Numbered from the stretch's first letter, positions 1-11,204 are shown. The stretch: DNA of 64,000 nucleotides from Ascarosepion bandense (GCA_037127315.1 JBBBDQ010000913.1:5302501-5366500), one strand, 5' to 3'. The notes: generated by a model from the sequence alone, not told the origin. Numbers and translations are program-made.

Positions 1-177
1 ATTGAACGCAAATTCAACTACAATGAAAACTCAACTCCACTGCATCACAACAGATATATATCAGAAACCAGAAAAATGCTCCAAAATATAGAAAAATTCA
101 TTTAAAAGTCCTTAATAGAGAACTTTTGTGGGTCTTTATCCAAACTTGTACAATGAAGACGTGCTGGAGAAGTACAC

Positions 178-179
<2 letters not shown>

Positions 180-228
<49 letters not shown>
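180..228. repeat. (TA)n microsatellite
   Basis: About 24 uninterrupted AT dinucleotides. No gene is seen in the first 560 bases; apart from this tract and a decayed SINE at 325-512 the stretch is unassigned. Confidence 0.95.
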
Positions 229-229
<1 letters not shown>

Positions 230-324
230 ACTGAAGAAAAGATATTCATTTTGCCAAAATTATTTTAGAGCAGGCATGTGACCTTATGATTTTGGAAAGA
301 GGCACATAATCTAACAGCTTTGTA

Positions 325-512
325 AAGCGTTGTGTGACATATCAGCACAGAAAAATGAAATTTGAGAGTAAAGTTCAAATTCCAGCTGATAGTGTTTCCA
401 TGCACTTCACACTAATGCTCTTGGTAAAGGCATTATTGTGTTTTCTCTACCCACGTATTGGTAAAATAACAAAGCTGATTTGACATTCTAGCTTTGGTTG
501 GTAACCAGTCTA
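325..512 (+). mobile_element. Highly degenerate tRNA-derived SINE
   Basis: Order and spacing of short matches follow the tRNA SINE that is abundant in this window: a GCGTTGTG head, a B-box-like AAAGTTCAAATTCCAG, a TTGGTAAAGGCATTA segment and a GGTTGGTAACCAGTCT segment, ending before the usual ACTGACTGACT terminus. Many substitutions and deletions suggest an old copy. The call depends on collinearity with well-preserved copies such as 42715-43022. Confidence 0.5.
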
Positions 513-559
513 AGAGAGGGGTAACACTGAATTTAAAATACAGAAATGGAATCCACTTT

Positions 560-1012
560 TCTCTGTTTAAGTTCTTCTATGTGCCCTGTCCTTTCAGGAC
601 GTAGGCAACCATGGCTTTCCACATGTTCCTATTCCTGGTGGCTCTTAGCACGCCTTCTCCTGTTACACCATGCAACCCTCGTTCCATCATCCACCTGATT
701 ATGTTCTTCAAATATGTTATCCGCTGCTTTCCCGTCTCTTTTTTTCCCCCCCTCTATCTTGCCTGCTAGTATCAGGTTCTCCAAGCCCTCTTTCCTCATT
801 GCATGTCCCATGAATTTCAGTTGTCTCTTTCTGATGATCAGTATTAATTTCCTTTTTGTTTCCATCATTTTCAAAACCTCATCATTGCTCACATGCTCAA
901 TCCATGATATTTGCAGCATCCTTCTGTAGAACTACATTTTAGTTGCTTCAAGTTTTTCCTTCATCTTTGATGATATTGTCCAGCATTCATTGCCATATTG
1001 AAAAACTGATAA
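560..1012 (-). pseudogene. Non-LTR retrotransposon RT C-terminal relic (endonuclease-RT type)
   Basis: The reverse strand encodes WIEHVSNDEVLKMMETKRK followed by an IRKRQLKFMGHAMRKEGLENL block, the C-terminal thumb region of invertebrate endonuclease/reverse-transcriptase proteins. The same block recurs at 13495-14110, 17855-18345, 38775-39995 and 49055-49535, so it is a dispersed family. The frame is broken upstream by stops and downstream near GGKKRDGKA. No catalytic RT motif is present: this is a 5'-truncated dead copy. LINE clade is not assigned from this fragment alone. Confidence 0.8.
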
Positions 1013-1584
1013 CATAAAACAAAAAAAAAAAGTGGTGGGGTCCAGCAAACTTTGACTGCCAAAAAAGTAAATACCAGTGTGCAAGCTGATGACTAATCAG
1101 TCTCCGGAATAAAATCTATTACTCAACTCTTTAAGAGTTTCTTTATCTATTTATTTCATAAACCAATTTAATTTGCTATCATAAACAAAACTGAAAATGC
1201 TTGCGTTTTAATTCCTATTTCATGTGGTTGCATTTTGTGCAAATTCAAAAAAATAAACAAACAAGAAAGTGAAACAGGATACAGGAAAAAAAAAAAAAAG
1301 GAAACAATTGACAAAAGAGAAAAATAAAAGCTTACTCTGGATTCATGCTGTCAAAATAATGAATTAAATGCATAAAAACTGCTTCAATTTTCTAGGCATT
1401 TAAAAACTAACCCAAAAAATACCCCCCAAAAAATACTGAAATAAAAAATTTTGTCTTTTTTTGGTAAATCATAATTACTCCATGTTTGGCACAAAGTTCT
1501 TATTAAAATTTGTCAAATTATTTTATATAAATTTGTTTTTTTAAATTAAAATTTAAGAATTAAATGTAATGTCAATGACATCTA
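1013..1584. other. Unassigned A+T-rich sequence
   Basis: Short A-runs and T-runs, no credible open frame, no repeat that I could match elsewhere in the window. Confidence 0.6.
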
Positions 1585-1790
1585 TCTAACCTGCATCCTC
1601 TTTCTTATGCTCCTTTATCCATCCATTCCACTCTCATCAGTATTCTCATCCTTCTCTTACCCACTTCCTGACACCCCCTATAACCTATCACTCTTTCTCA
1701 TAACTTTCCTCCTATGTAACCCCCTGCACAACAGTGAGAGTAAAATGCCTTGCTTGGGGCGATATGATTATAAAAATAAAAAAAATTAAT
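1585..1790 (+). mobile_element. LINE 3' end (pyrimidine-rich tail ending in ATGATTA-A-rich)
   Basis: A C/T-rich stretch is followed by ATGTAACCCCCTGCACAACAG, then GCCTTGCTTGGGGCGATATG and an A-rich end. The same terminus follows RT-coding sequence at 49570-50320 and 61322-61945, so this is the 3' untranslated end of that LINE family, 5' truncated here. Strand is set by the coding copies. Confidence 0.75.
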
Positions 1791-2420
1791 ATAATTTACA
1801 TTGCAACACAGAAATTTCTATATTTTGAGAGTTTCACCTTGTTATCAGGCAATGTTAGCTCATTGTTGTGAAAATGATTTTCATTTGAATATAAGAGACA
1901 ATAAATTTGTCATTTATGAAAGCGGGAAAACAGAAAAATTTATGTGTTCGATTTGACTCATCAGAATAGACATCCACTTTAAATTTGAAAAAAAATTATA
2001 TTTTTGGAGAATACGTTTCTTCTTTCAAACTTAACAGCAAGAGTGTCAGTTGATCAAAATCCCTTGAATTAAAATTATGGAATGATACCACCAGTGTAAC
2101 AAATTGGCTTTGTAATATAAAAGAAAAAAAACAAAAAAAACAACTGCTCTTTTATTCAATTCAATATTGAGGAATACTATCCATTGATATCAAGGAAGCT
2201 ATTTGTTACTGCATTAGAATTAGTTTATTCAGGTTTATCAGAGGAGGAAAGAAACATTATAATGAATGCAAAAAAATCTGTTCTCATTCATAAAAAAAAT
2301 AAAAATAAAAAAGCAGTGGAGAAAAATTAATTCCAACCAACATAACGAGTAAGAACATCATAGCTGTGTCCTCACAAAACTCTTTAAAGTCAGTATGAAT
2401 CTGCTCTGTTAAAGAGACAA
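1791..2420. other. Unassigned; contains an inverted copy of a dispersed repeat at about 2330-2430
   Basis: The 2330-2430 part (GAACATCATAGCTGTGTCCTCACAAAACTC...) is the reverse complement of segments at 11205-11320, 23720-23890 and 24640-24770, which read GTGAGGACACCATTATGA in the other orientation. The rest of the interval shows nothing recognisable. Confidence 0.5.
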
Positions 2421-2423
2421 ACT

Positions 2424-2451
2424 CTTTGTGTGTGTGTGTGTGTGTGTGTAT

Positions 2452-2498
<47 letters not shown>
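2424..2498. repeat. Compound (GT)n-(TA)n microsatellite
   Basis: About 12 GT units followed after a short linker by about 22 TA units, immediately upstream of a CTAG-type dispersed repeat. The same TA-then-CTAG order occurs at 40359-40385 and 59550-59564. Confidence 0.95.
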
Positions 2499-2499
<1 letters not shown>

Positions 2500-3425
2500 T
2501 AGTAGTATAGCCCGCCATTGCTCAGGTGTAATCAAAGCTTTAAAACTAATCCATGGTCCTGGAGCTCAGACTCTTTGGACATTGGCACAAAAGACTAAAA
2601 AGCAATAGTTGTTTCCAGTTAAAGCAAAACCGTAGACTGAAAGAAAAATGAATGGATGTAAGTCAAATTTTGATTTCCTGGTATCGATATCAAATTTTCA
2701 GCACTATTGTAAGAAATGCAACCTTGAAACTTCTGAATATCGTCTTTTATGTCTTTGTCTATGAGTGTATCAAATTTGATTAAAATCGGACTACTCTATC
2801 TATCACCCAATTTTTATGATTATAATATAATTTTATGATATAGTTGTTTTCAGTTAAAGTGAAACCATAGACTGAAAGAAAAATGAATGGACATGAGTAA
2901 AATTTTGATTTCCTGGTATCGATATAAAATAAGTTTTTTTCATCATAAACTGAATTTTGAAGGCTAAATAAGTCCTCTGAGTAAATGGTATCATGGCTGA
3001 GACTAAGAACTACAATTATACCTACTTAGAGCCAAACCCAAAGCAAAAACTAAAATAAAAGGGCTGAAAAAAAATACAGACATACAAGCAGATAAACAGA
3101 CACACACATAAACATCTTGCTTTATATATATAATCAATTTTCTGCACTATTGTAAGAACTGCAACCTTGAAACTTCTCAATATCATTTATGTCTTTGTTT
3201 ATTAGTGTAAAAAATTTGATTTAAAACAGACCACTCCTTCTATAACCCGATTTTTTCCATTATTGATATTTATCGGGGGTACCTTGACACAAAACCTAGC
3301 TAAGAACACTTGCAGATGCTTATAGTACAACTCTGTAAATTTTCAAGAAAATCGGTTCAGCTGTTTCGGAGTCTATAGGTAACGGACACACACAAACTTT
3401 CATTTATAAATAAGTTTAGATCTTT
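2499..3425 (+). mobile_element. CTAG-type dispersed repeat, long copy
   Basis: Begins ACTAGTAGTATAGCCCGCC and ends AATAAGTTTAGAT. Internal landmarks shared with the copies at 22456, 23954(-), 40385, 45056(-) and 59564 are CCATGGTCCTGGAGCTCAGAC, TGCACTATTGTAAGAACTGC, and near the end ATCGGTTCAGCTGTTTCGGAG followed by GGTAACGGACACACAC. No protein domain was found. The ATCGGTTCAGCCGTTTCGGAG type of terminus is common in dispersed animal retroposons, but I cannot assign a superfamily. This copy carries an internal partial duplication of the AAACCATAGACTGAAAGAAAA block (2625-2890). Confidence 0.75.
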
Positions 3426-3436
3426 AGATATATATT

Positions 3437-3531
3437 TTGATGCATGTTTTGTTAAATAATATAGACAAGTTTTCTCTATTTTATGTAAATTTTTTCATAT
3501 TGTCTATATTATTTAACGAAACATGCATCAA
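3437..3531. repeat. Inverted repeat, 32-nt arms
   Basis: Arm 3437-3468 (TTGATGCATGTTTTGTTAAA...) pairs with 3500-3531 with a single mismatch across a 31-nt spacer. A third copy of the right arm lies at 4013-4045, so the arm sequence brackets the 3535-3960 PLE-like segment. Confidence 0.85.
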
Positions 3532-3960
3532 TGAAAGAATGCTGCCTAAATACACACAGTTTAAATTACATGAACCAGCAGCCCACCAAAAAGCAAATTG
3601 AAATATCCAAAGAAAAATTGAACACCCTTAATAACAACAAACAGGACATCTACAATAAACTAAAAAATATAACTACCCTGGACCAACTGGAGGAAATTCA
3701 ATCACGCGTGGTCATGTGTGACATCATGAGCTGTGGTGTGATATTTGCTTCCAGCACCTTGTATGCACAAGTTTGTCATTGCTTGGAAATCTTCCATGTC
3801 AACAAAGTCAGACAGTCATTATTGTCCATGAATTGTTATACTATAATGTCATTTGAAATCTTTGAAAATGGCTTATGTAAGCCGAAAGCTTAGAATGGAT
3901 TGTAAAATAAATTATGTATTAATATTGTGATTTTCTTTCTTCATTTAATGATAATGCTAT
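3531..3960 (+). pseudogene. Possible PLE-derived fragment with hammerhead-like tail
   Basis: The first ~53 codons (about 3531-3690) encode a charged, coiled-coil-like stretch (QQPTKKQIEISKEKLNTLN, then NNKQDIYNKLKNITTLDQLE). The product is unrecognised. The 3' part ends in a GGCTTATGTAAGCC hairpin followed directly by GAAA (3870-3887). Similar hairpin-GAAA signatures occur in other PLE-like tails of this window. Linking the two parts is inference from position between inverted-repeat arms. It could equally be part of another retroelement. Confidence 0.35.
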
Positions 3961-4103
3961 TAAGCTTATCAGACAATATGAAAATAATTTATGTAAAATA
4001 AATAGACAAAACTTGTCTATATTATTTAACAAAACATGTATCAAGGAAAAAAATGCTGCCTATATATATATTTTATTATTCATTTCTCAATCTTTCCAAG
4101 TAT

Positions 4104-4132
4104 TTTCAATCTCCTTCCAAGATCATCTTCAG
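4104..4132 (-). ncRNA. Hammerhead-ribozyme-like core
   Basis: On the reverse strand: CTGAAGA (fits CUGANGA), then stem II GATCT...AGATT (5 bp including one G-U), then GAAA. The same architecture with a different loop occurs at 32504-32531. Stems I and III were not established, so self-cleavage is not claimed. Such motifs are known from Penelope-like elements. Confidence 0.45.
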
Positions 4133-5370
4133 GGTTGTTGATTTGTAGTAACAAAAAAAAAATAACTGCAAAACTGTGATGCTAAAAATTACTGTAAATT
4201 TTCTTCTTGCTTCAAGTGTCACAGTTGACAAATTGCTTAGCATTCATTATAACATGAAAATTATCCAAAATGAAATTTTTTTTTTATGTTGCAATGTCAT
4301 GGTCACTCAGGTATTAAAGCATGAAAAACCTGTTCATTTTTATAAACATTTTAGAATATTACTAAAGTATTCATAGCTGATTTTATTCAACAGGATATAT
4401 ATTAGTACAAATGAGATTTTATGATTTTTTTTCATCCTGTTTGTATTTATTTAGCATCTGGCTGCAATAAAAGAGTTACCACAATTCACACCCCTAAAGA
4501 TGAGTGAAAGTACTTGGGAACATCAAGAAATGAATAATAAAATCAACTGTCAAAGTTACATCTTATTTCTTACATATTTCAATTATAATACATGAAAGAT
4601 TATCTGTGAGTATGAACAGATTTTATTAAAAATAAGCAGACACAATATTTGCAATTTACTTATTCTGACATTTTATATATATTTATATATCAAGCAAAAG
4701 GTAAGGTTGGGGGAAGTATCTGTAGATACCATGTTACACTGTATTAACAATAAACTAAAACTTAGTGCTCCTCAGAAATCAGTTAATAAAAATCATTTCA
4801 AATTTCTATTCTCATAACAAAATGACACCTAGAATAATCACTGAATTCTATTTAAGAGCACCCCATATTTACATGAAAAGAAATTGGTTGAAAACACATT
4901 GAATACATATTTCATACTCAATGCAAAAAACAAAAACAAAAAAAACAAAACAAAAAGCTCATAAAATATTTCAAAATAGAGAGGCAGTCTTTCCTGACAA
5001 TTCCAATAAATCAAAATATATTGTTTTACCCACCGACTATTAAAACTGCAACTGAAAAAAATTTATCTAAATTCAACATAAAATTTGTTACAACTATTTC
5101 TAAAACAGTAGTTCCAAAGCTTTTTTTTGGTCATGCACCACCTAAGTATCAATAAAATCCTGATGTCCCCATCCCAATCACAGTGACATAATTCTTATTG
5201 TTCAGAAAGTAAATTTCTATTCACATGGAAGAAGCCATTTAATTGAAAGCCACTAACTTAGTCTAAACAAAATTCCAAAGAACATGGCATCCCTGAAAAA
5301 TAAAAAAATAAAAGAAAGAACCGTTGAAGGACTGAGGAAGAAATTACAAATTATTAAACAATAATAATTC
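4133..5370. other. Unassigned A+T-rich sequence
   Basis: No credible gene. A decayed relative of the 4104-4132 motif may be present at about 4495-4550 (AAAGATGAGTGAAAGTACTTGG followed by ATGAATAATAAAAT), matching the flank of the 4104 copy in inverted orientation. The rest is A-rich and featureless. Confidence 0.5.
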
Positions 5371-5376
5371 AGAAAC

Positions 5377-5652
5377 AGGCATATATAAAATAAGTTGTCA
5401 AAACTGCCCCAGCAAGTACATTGGAGAAACATGCAGAAAATTAAAAAAAAAAACTAAAAGAAACATATCTATGAACACAGTAGAGACCTCATAAAACGTA
5501 AGACAAATGCACTAGTCATATATGAAAATAAATTCAACCTCAATTTTAAACAAAAAAATGTCAAACTCATCAAAAGAGAAAATAATTTACTCAGAATGAA
5601 AATTCTTGAGAGTGCCTCCATCAAACACACCCCAGTTTTTTCTCAATCACAC
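5377..5652 (+). pseudogene. Penelope-like element GIY-YIG endonuclease relic
   Basis: The forward strand encodes IYKISCQNCPSKYIGETCRK, the N-terminal GIY-YIG core of PLE endonucleases (IYKI...KYIGET plus a CxxC pair), followed after a frameshift by YEHSRDLIKRKTNALVIYEN and NFKQKNVKLIKRENNLLRMK, the C-terminal half of the same domain (an IKRE-type acidic motif, then ESASI). At least one frameshift and one stop break the frame. No RT domain is found upstream, so it is a 5'-truncated relic. In PLEs this nuclease makes the target-site nick that primes reverse transcription. Confidence 0.75.
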
Positions 5653-5936
5653 CTTTCCTAATAGAAATGATACTTTTTAAACAATATAAAAATATTCAAA
5701 GAAAACAGTTAATTTCCATCATTTTAACCTCTCATAACATTACACTGCGCATGAAAAAAAAATTCTCTTCAAACATGAAATATGACATTTTTTTAAATGT
5801 TTAATAATTTCAGTTAATCTTATGAATAAGTTAAGAGCATTTTTCTAGTAACCAACATTTTTTTGTTTATAGATACATTATCTATAATAAAGATCATCAC
5901 CAGATAAAACATACAGCAACAAAAACAGTCTTATTC

Positions 5937-5940
<4 letters not shown>

Positions 5941-5985
<45 letters not shown>

Positions 5986-5989
5986 TGTA

Positions 5990-6021
<32 letters not shown>
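5941..6021. repeat. Compound (TA)n-(CA)n-(GT)n microsatellite
   Basis: TA tract 5941-5976, then CACACATGTATGTATATG and a GT tract to about 6021, directly abutting the 3' end of the reverse-oriented SINE that follows. Confidence 0.9.
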
Positions 6022-6022
<1 letters not shown>

Positions 6023-6330
6023 CAGTCAGTTAAGTGCCAAACGTGAAACACGCTTGGGCGATCATGTCTCGAAAGAGACATGACTGACTGGGCAGAAGAT
6101 TATCCCGCAGTAGGTTGCCATTGCTTTCTGCGGTAGACTGGTTGCCGACCAAGGCTATAGAACCCAATCTGTCCTGTTATTTAACCCATAACTGGAAGGA
6201 ATAGACGGATTAATACCTTTCCCAATGGTATTTGCGCATAAGTGAATGCAATGATTTCAACTTGAATTTGAACTCGGCTCCACCCGATTTCTGGTTCCGA
6301 GCCGATATCCACTGCACCACAACGCACACA
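6022..6330 (-). mobile_element. tRNA-derived SINE, near full length
   Basis: Reverse strand runs from a tRNA-like head (GTTGTGGTGCAGTGGATATC, then a B-box-like AGTTCAAATTC) through the family body (AATACCATTGGGAAAGGTAT, AGGACAGATTGGGTTCTATA, GTCGGCAACCAGTCTACCGC) to the ACTGACTGAC terminus. The RNA polymerase III A- and B-box-like segments are both recognisable. About 308 bp is the full length of the family (compare 42715-43022). Confidence 0.9.
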
Positions 6331-7490
6331 AAAAAGCAATACCTCCAGGTCAAGAATTCATTTTAGGAAATGAAAAATCTTTCTCGAAGCTTTTATTTTA
6401 GTTTGAATTTTCAAGTTAATAGATTAAATAATAAAAATTCCACTTTTCATTCAAGTATTTTTTTTTTTAATCTAGACCTTGGTTTTTTAACCAAAGCTCT
6501 CTCAGAGGGTATCATGGTTGCAGGGTGGAGAGATAGATTTTATTTTTTTGTATAGAATTTGGAGCCTATTATGAATGTCACAAGAACCTCCTCTATAGAA
6601 ATAATAAATGTTAATTAGGTACAATCACAGAAAACATCATACCTAAGGTCTAAATGTGAAAAATCTTGAAGCTTTTATTTTAGTTTTAATTTCAAGCCAG
6701 TTGATTGAATTTATTATTTTCAATAAACAAAGTATTTTGCTGTATTTCAAACTAAATTTAAACTGATTGAAATGATTTTTAAAAAAAAAACTGCTCTAGA
6801 GCCATGACTAGGAAATGTTCCCAAAGAGACTAGTCTTCCAGTTTTCAAACCATTTTTTTAAAAAATATTGACTGGTTTTGGGCACTCATTGGCCGAGTGG
6901 TAGCCTGGTCAAGTGCATAAAACATGGTATGCTCATTTGAGGGAGAGAATTTTTTTTTAGCTGTTCGTTCATGTGAGATCAAAGTATCAGTGACCAAGAC
7001 GAGAATTGAGAATTTGGTTTGCTTGATAAACTTGATTAGAATACTTTCCTGTGGTTGCTTCCAGCCAATATATATACATACATATTTTTTTGTTTTTGTG
7101 ACACTTTCCCACACATGCAATGGTGCAAGCCTATCCCTACCTTCATGGCAAATGTTCAAATGAGACTTATTTTTCAGTGCCAGCAGCTCAGACCTCTACA
7201 GCCAGTAGCCACCTTGCTACATCCACAAGGTTGAATCACTTTCATTCACTACATAATCCTTTGGTAAGAAGAATCTAGCACTGTAAAAGCTTCTCTCCAA
7301 AAACTTACTTCTTGAAGATGGAGGAAAATAGATTCTGATAATCTCTCAAGTCTTTCTTAATCTCCGCGTTGATACATTCAACAGAACAGCTCAACCAACA
7401 CAAACAAAAACCCTCCACCTGCTGAGATTGCTCATTTTATATTAATTCTAGCCTGCCGAAATTTGCATATGTTACATGTTTGTAACTTAT
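6331..7490. other. Unassigned; contains a 70-bp direct duplication
   Basis: Segments 6370-6440 and 6657-6725 are diverged direct copies (GAAGCTTTTATTTTAGTTT core). A TTGGCCGAGTGGTAGCC string at 6889-6906 resembles a tRNA A box, but no matching cloverleaf could be completed. The open frames here are not recognised. Confidence 0.5.
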
Positions 7491-7493
7491 AAA

Positions 7494-8328
7494 TTGTTGA
7501 CCATGTCCACCATAGTTTATGAATATAGAATACAGTGCGGTGGAAGCATGCTGGGCACATGACATTTGTTGACCATGTCCACCATAGTTTATGAATATAG
7601 AATACAGTGCGGTGGAAGCATGCTGGGCACATGACATTTGTTGACCATGTCCACCATAGTTTATGAATATAGAATACAGTGCGGTGGAAGCATGCTGGGC
7701 ACATGACATTTGTTGACCATGTCCACCATAGTTTATGAATATAGAATACAGTGCGGTGGAAGCATGCTGGGCACATGACATTTGTTGACCATGTCCACCA
7801 TAGTTTATGAATATAGAATACAGTGCGGTGGAAGCATGCTGGGCACATGACATTTGTTGACCATGTCCACCATAGTTTATGAATATAGAATACAGTGCGG
7901 TGGAAGCATGCTGGGCACATGACATTTGTTGACCATGTCCACCATAGTTTATGAATATAGAATACAGTGCGGTGGAAGCATGCTGGGCACATGACATTTG
8001 TTGACCATGTCCACCATAGTTTATGAATATAGAATACAGTGCGGTGGAAGCATGCTGGGCACATGACATTTGTTGACCATGTCCACCATAGTTTATGAAT
8101 ATAGAATACAGTGCGGTGGAAGCATGCTGGGCACATGACATTTGTTGACCATGTCCACCATAGTTTATGAATATAGAATACAGTGCGGTGGAAGCATGCT
8201 GGGCACATGACATTTGTTGACCATGTCCACCATAGTTTATGAATATAGAATACAGTGCGGTGGAAGCATGCTGGGCACATGACATTTGTTGACCATGTCC
8301 ACCATAGTTTATGAATATAGAATACAGC
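7494..8328. repeat. 72-bp minisatellite, about 11.6 copies
   Basis: Unit TTGTTGACCATGTCCACCAT... recurs exactly every 72 bases. Eleven complete copies plus a 42-base partial copy appear identical to one another. Because 72 is a multiple of three, the reverse strand stays open in two frames (24-residue repeats); this follows from the unit length and is not evidence of coding. Near-perfect identity suggests recent expansion or homogenisation. Confidence 0.95.
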
Positions 8329-8970
8329 ACAGTACGTAATCTGTTCAATGAAACAACATCAAAGATTAACACTCACGAGTCAGACACTCTACTGAATAAG
8401 ACTGCATAGCCAATACTCAGGAAAATATGGTCACCTTTTATACACATCATATTGATCATTTTGAGCCTTCTGATTGGTTAACCCTTCTATTGATGAACTA
8501 TAAAATGAGTCCACTCATGCCTGGCTCTCTAGTATACAGGGGTACCCAAAAACTCCGACATAAATTACACCCACCAAGTGCTTATATTGCTGATTTCTGG
8601 CAATCTGCACATGGAATGTGTTTGTTTCAGATTCTAAGGTAGGCAATTTTTAATCAGTTAACGTCTTTCCTTGTTCGACCAGCATTTCATCTAGCCAGGG
8701 ATGGTTGCTACATTTACGTAAGCATCCGCTATCCTGCTTGCATATCACATATGCCACTCACTGCCTCTTTGAATGGAAAACTGTAGTCGGTTCAGCAGAA
8801 GACTGCTGCTTTCAGTTCCGCTACAATACTTTATGGAACAAATTACCGCATAGATGTTTCCTCAAATGCTGCAATCAAGGGTCAGTAGTTATCTATCCTT
8901 CATATACACATAATCTTCACTTTCTACTTCCTCGTCTTCATCTCACACACCACCTTTATTAACACACTAC
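8329..8970 (+). other. Mostly unassigned; possible LINE C-terminal remnant at about 8780-8960
   Basis: The forward frame contains FRYNTLWNKLPHRCFLKC, resembling the LWNSLP...CFP segment just before the stop codon in LINE RT proteins elsewhere in this window (for example 17142-17405 on the reverse strand). Nothing else is recognised upstream. Confidence 0.35.
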
Positions 8971-9272
8971 TTTGTGGTGCATTGGATATCAGCTCGGAAC
9001 GAGAAATCGGGGAGCCGAGTTTGAATTCCAGCTGAATTCATTGCTTTCACTTACGCGCAAATACCATTGGGAAAGGTATTCATCTGTCTATTCCTTCCAG
9101 TTATGGGTTAAATAATAGGACAGATTGGGTTCTATAGCCTTGGTCGGCAACCAGTCTACCGCAGAAAGCAATTGCAATGTACTGCGGGATAATCTTCTGC
9201 ACAGTCAGTCAAGTCTCTTTCGAGACATGATCACCCAAGCGTGTATCACATATGGCACTTAACTGACTGACT
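8971..9272 (+). mobile_element. tRNA-derived SINE, near full length
   Basis: Head TTTGTGGTGCATTGGATATC, B-box-like GAGTTTGAATTCC, body AAATACCATTGGGAAAGGTA and terminus CACTTAACTGACTGACT. Same family as 6022-6330 in the opposite orientation. Confidence 0.9.
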
Positions 9273-9310
9273 TTAAGTGACTCTTTGGCCTTGCACTGAG
9301 TGAACTTCAG

Positions 9311-9337
9311 CAAAAAAAAAAAAAAAAAAAAAAAAAT
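9311..9337. repeat. Poly-A tract
   Basis: Run of about 26 A residues shortly after the SINE at 8971-9272. It is about 38 bases past the SINE terminus, so whether it is a retroposon tail is undecided. Confidence 0.8.
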
Positions 9338-9850
9338 TTTAGGAAAGCATTATCAGATATTTAATGGAGACAAAGTGGTGCCATCCTTAACAGTAAATCT
9401 AAAATAATGTGCATGATGAAAATAATTTGATGTTTGGTGTTTATATAACTGAAGTTCAGACATTTAGCAGTCACATGACCTTTCAAAAGGATTGTATTAA
9501 CTTTAATCCAAACTAATGTCTGAATTTCGGGGATGTGAACTTATTTATAATTAGATTACTTTACAGTCAGACTATCACATTTTGACTGTTGTGCCATCCA
9601 GCTGCCTCCAGATGTCTGTCGATCCAGGTAGCCTTCAATAGTCTGGAGAATCAAAGATCAGACTGAAACAAGCTATAATGGCCACTTCTGTAGGATTAGT
9701 ATAGATATGAATAACTTTCAAAACAACTAATTTAAGAAAGAACATTCTGTGCCAAAAATACCAGCAATTAATAGAACTGGGACATGAAAATGAAACAGAT
9801 TTGGTTTGGTTTGGTTCACATCATACCAAAACCTTGGGGGACATTTAATG
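9338..9850. other. Unassigned sequence
   Basis: No credible open frame and no match to other repeats in the window. Confidence 0.6.
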
Positions 9851-9905
9851 CTGAACTATTAGTTGTTTTAGTATGGAAAAAATAACATATTATGGCAATT
9901 CTTTT

Positions 9906-10787
9906 CCTTCAAAAACGTACACTTGGTGGCAACATTTTTTCCTTCAAAAACGTACACTTGGTGGCAACATTTTTTCCTTCAAAAACGTACACTTGGTGGC
10001 AACATTTTTTCCTTCAAAAACGTACACTTGGTGGCAACATTTTTTCCTTCAAAAACGTACACTTGGTGGCAACATTTTTTTCCTTCAAAAACGTACACTT
10101 GGTGGCAACATTTTTTCCTTCAAAAACGTACACTTGGTGGCAACATTTTTTTCCTTCAAAAACGTACACTTGGTGGCAACATTTTTTCCTTCAAAAACGT
10201 ACACTTGGTGGCAACATTTTTTCCTTCAAAAACGTACACTTGGTGGCAACATTTTTTCCTTCAAAAACGTACACTTGGTGGCAACATTTTTTCCTTCAAA
10301 AACGTACACTTGGTGGCAACATTTTTTCCTTCAAAAACGTACACTTGGTGGCAACATTTTTTCCTTCAAAAACGTACACTTGGTGGCAACATTTTTTCCT
10401 TCAAAAACGTACACTTGGTGGCAACATTTTTTCCTTCAAAAACGTACACTTGGTGGCAACATTTTTTCCTTCAAAAACGTACACTTGGTGGCAACATTTT
10501 TTCCTTCAAAAACGTACACTTGGTGGCAACATTTTTTCCTTCAAAAACGTACACTTGGTGGCAACATTTTTTCCTTCAAAAACGTACACTTGGTGGCAAC
10601 ATTTTTTCCTTCAAAAACGTACACTTGGTGGCAACATTTTTTCCTTCAAAAACGTACACTTGGTGGCAACATTTTTTCCTTCAAAAACGTACACTTGGTG
10701 GCAACATTTTTTCCTTCAAAAACGTACACTTGGTGGCAACATTTTTTCCTTCAAAAACGTACACTTGGTGGCAACATTTTTTCCTTC
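9906..10787. repeat. 35-bp minisatellite, about 25 copies
   Basis: Unit CCTTCAAAAACGTACACTTG plus GTGGCAACATTTTTT recurs every 35 bases (36 in two copies with an extra T). Copies are almost identical. All three forward frames stay open because the unit lacks stops; this is not evidence of coding. Unexpanded single or double relatives of the unit occur inside the dispersed retroposon copies at about 26030-26070 and 52745-52800, so the array seems to have grown inside a copy of that element. Confidence 0.95.
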
Positions 10788-10965
10788 AAAAACACATTTT
10801 TGTTGGTAACATTTTTCCTGAAAAAACACATTTTTGGTAAGATTTTTCCTGAAAAAATTTTTTTGTATATATTTCATAAAAGTCTGTTTTTATACTTTCA
10901 TAGTGTTTTGACACCTGTTTGGAGGGTTAACTATCTGCCCATAGTTGGGACACTAACAAGGGGCA
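10788..10965 (+). mobile_element. Distal part of the 486-bp retroposon that hosts the 35-bp array
   Basis: Degenerate array units (TTTTTCCTGAAAAAACACATT) give way to ATAAAAGTCTGTTTTTATAC, TTTCATAGTGTTTTG and TTTGGAGGGTTAACTATCTG, collinear with 26095-26180 and 52810-52870. The final GGTCAGGGTGGACCTGGAAA segment of the element is absent here. Confidence 0.7.
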
Positions 10966-11204
10966 TGGTATGCTCACAAGAGGATGAAGTCAAGAAAAGA
11001 TTCACTCAGACACACCGAAGATAACAGCCGCCGGTTTTTGTGGAGAAAATCCACTTATTTTTTCAACAGCAATTCTGGTGGGGTGGCAGTGTGTCTCAAC
11101 ATGGCAACTGACTATGCCAATTCGTTGTACCAATGTGATGATACTTTCTGTATAGACAAAAAACATTCTTCTCACAAGTTTTCAGTTATATAAAGTGTTT
11201 GATT

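Noticed and set aside
6889..6960. tRNA-like TTGGCCGAGTGGTAGCC
   Set aside because: Only the A-box half fits; no anticodon, variable or T arm could be paired.
7432..8372. Reverse-strand open frames of 282 and 311 codons
   Set aside because: They are the 72-bp array read in two frames. Unit length divisible by three and lack of stops in the unit explain them.
9873..11024. Three overlapping forward open frames of 305-383 codons
   Set aside because: All three frames are open through the 35-bp array; the protein repeats are the same unit in rotating frames. No domain is present.
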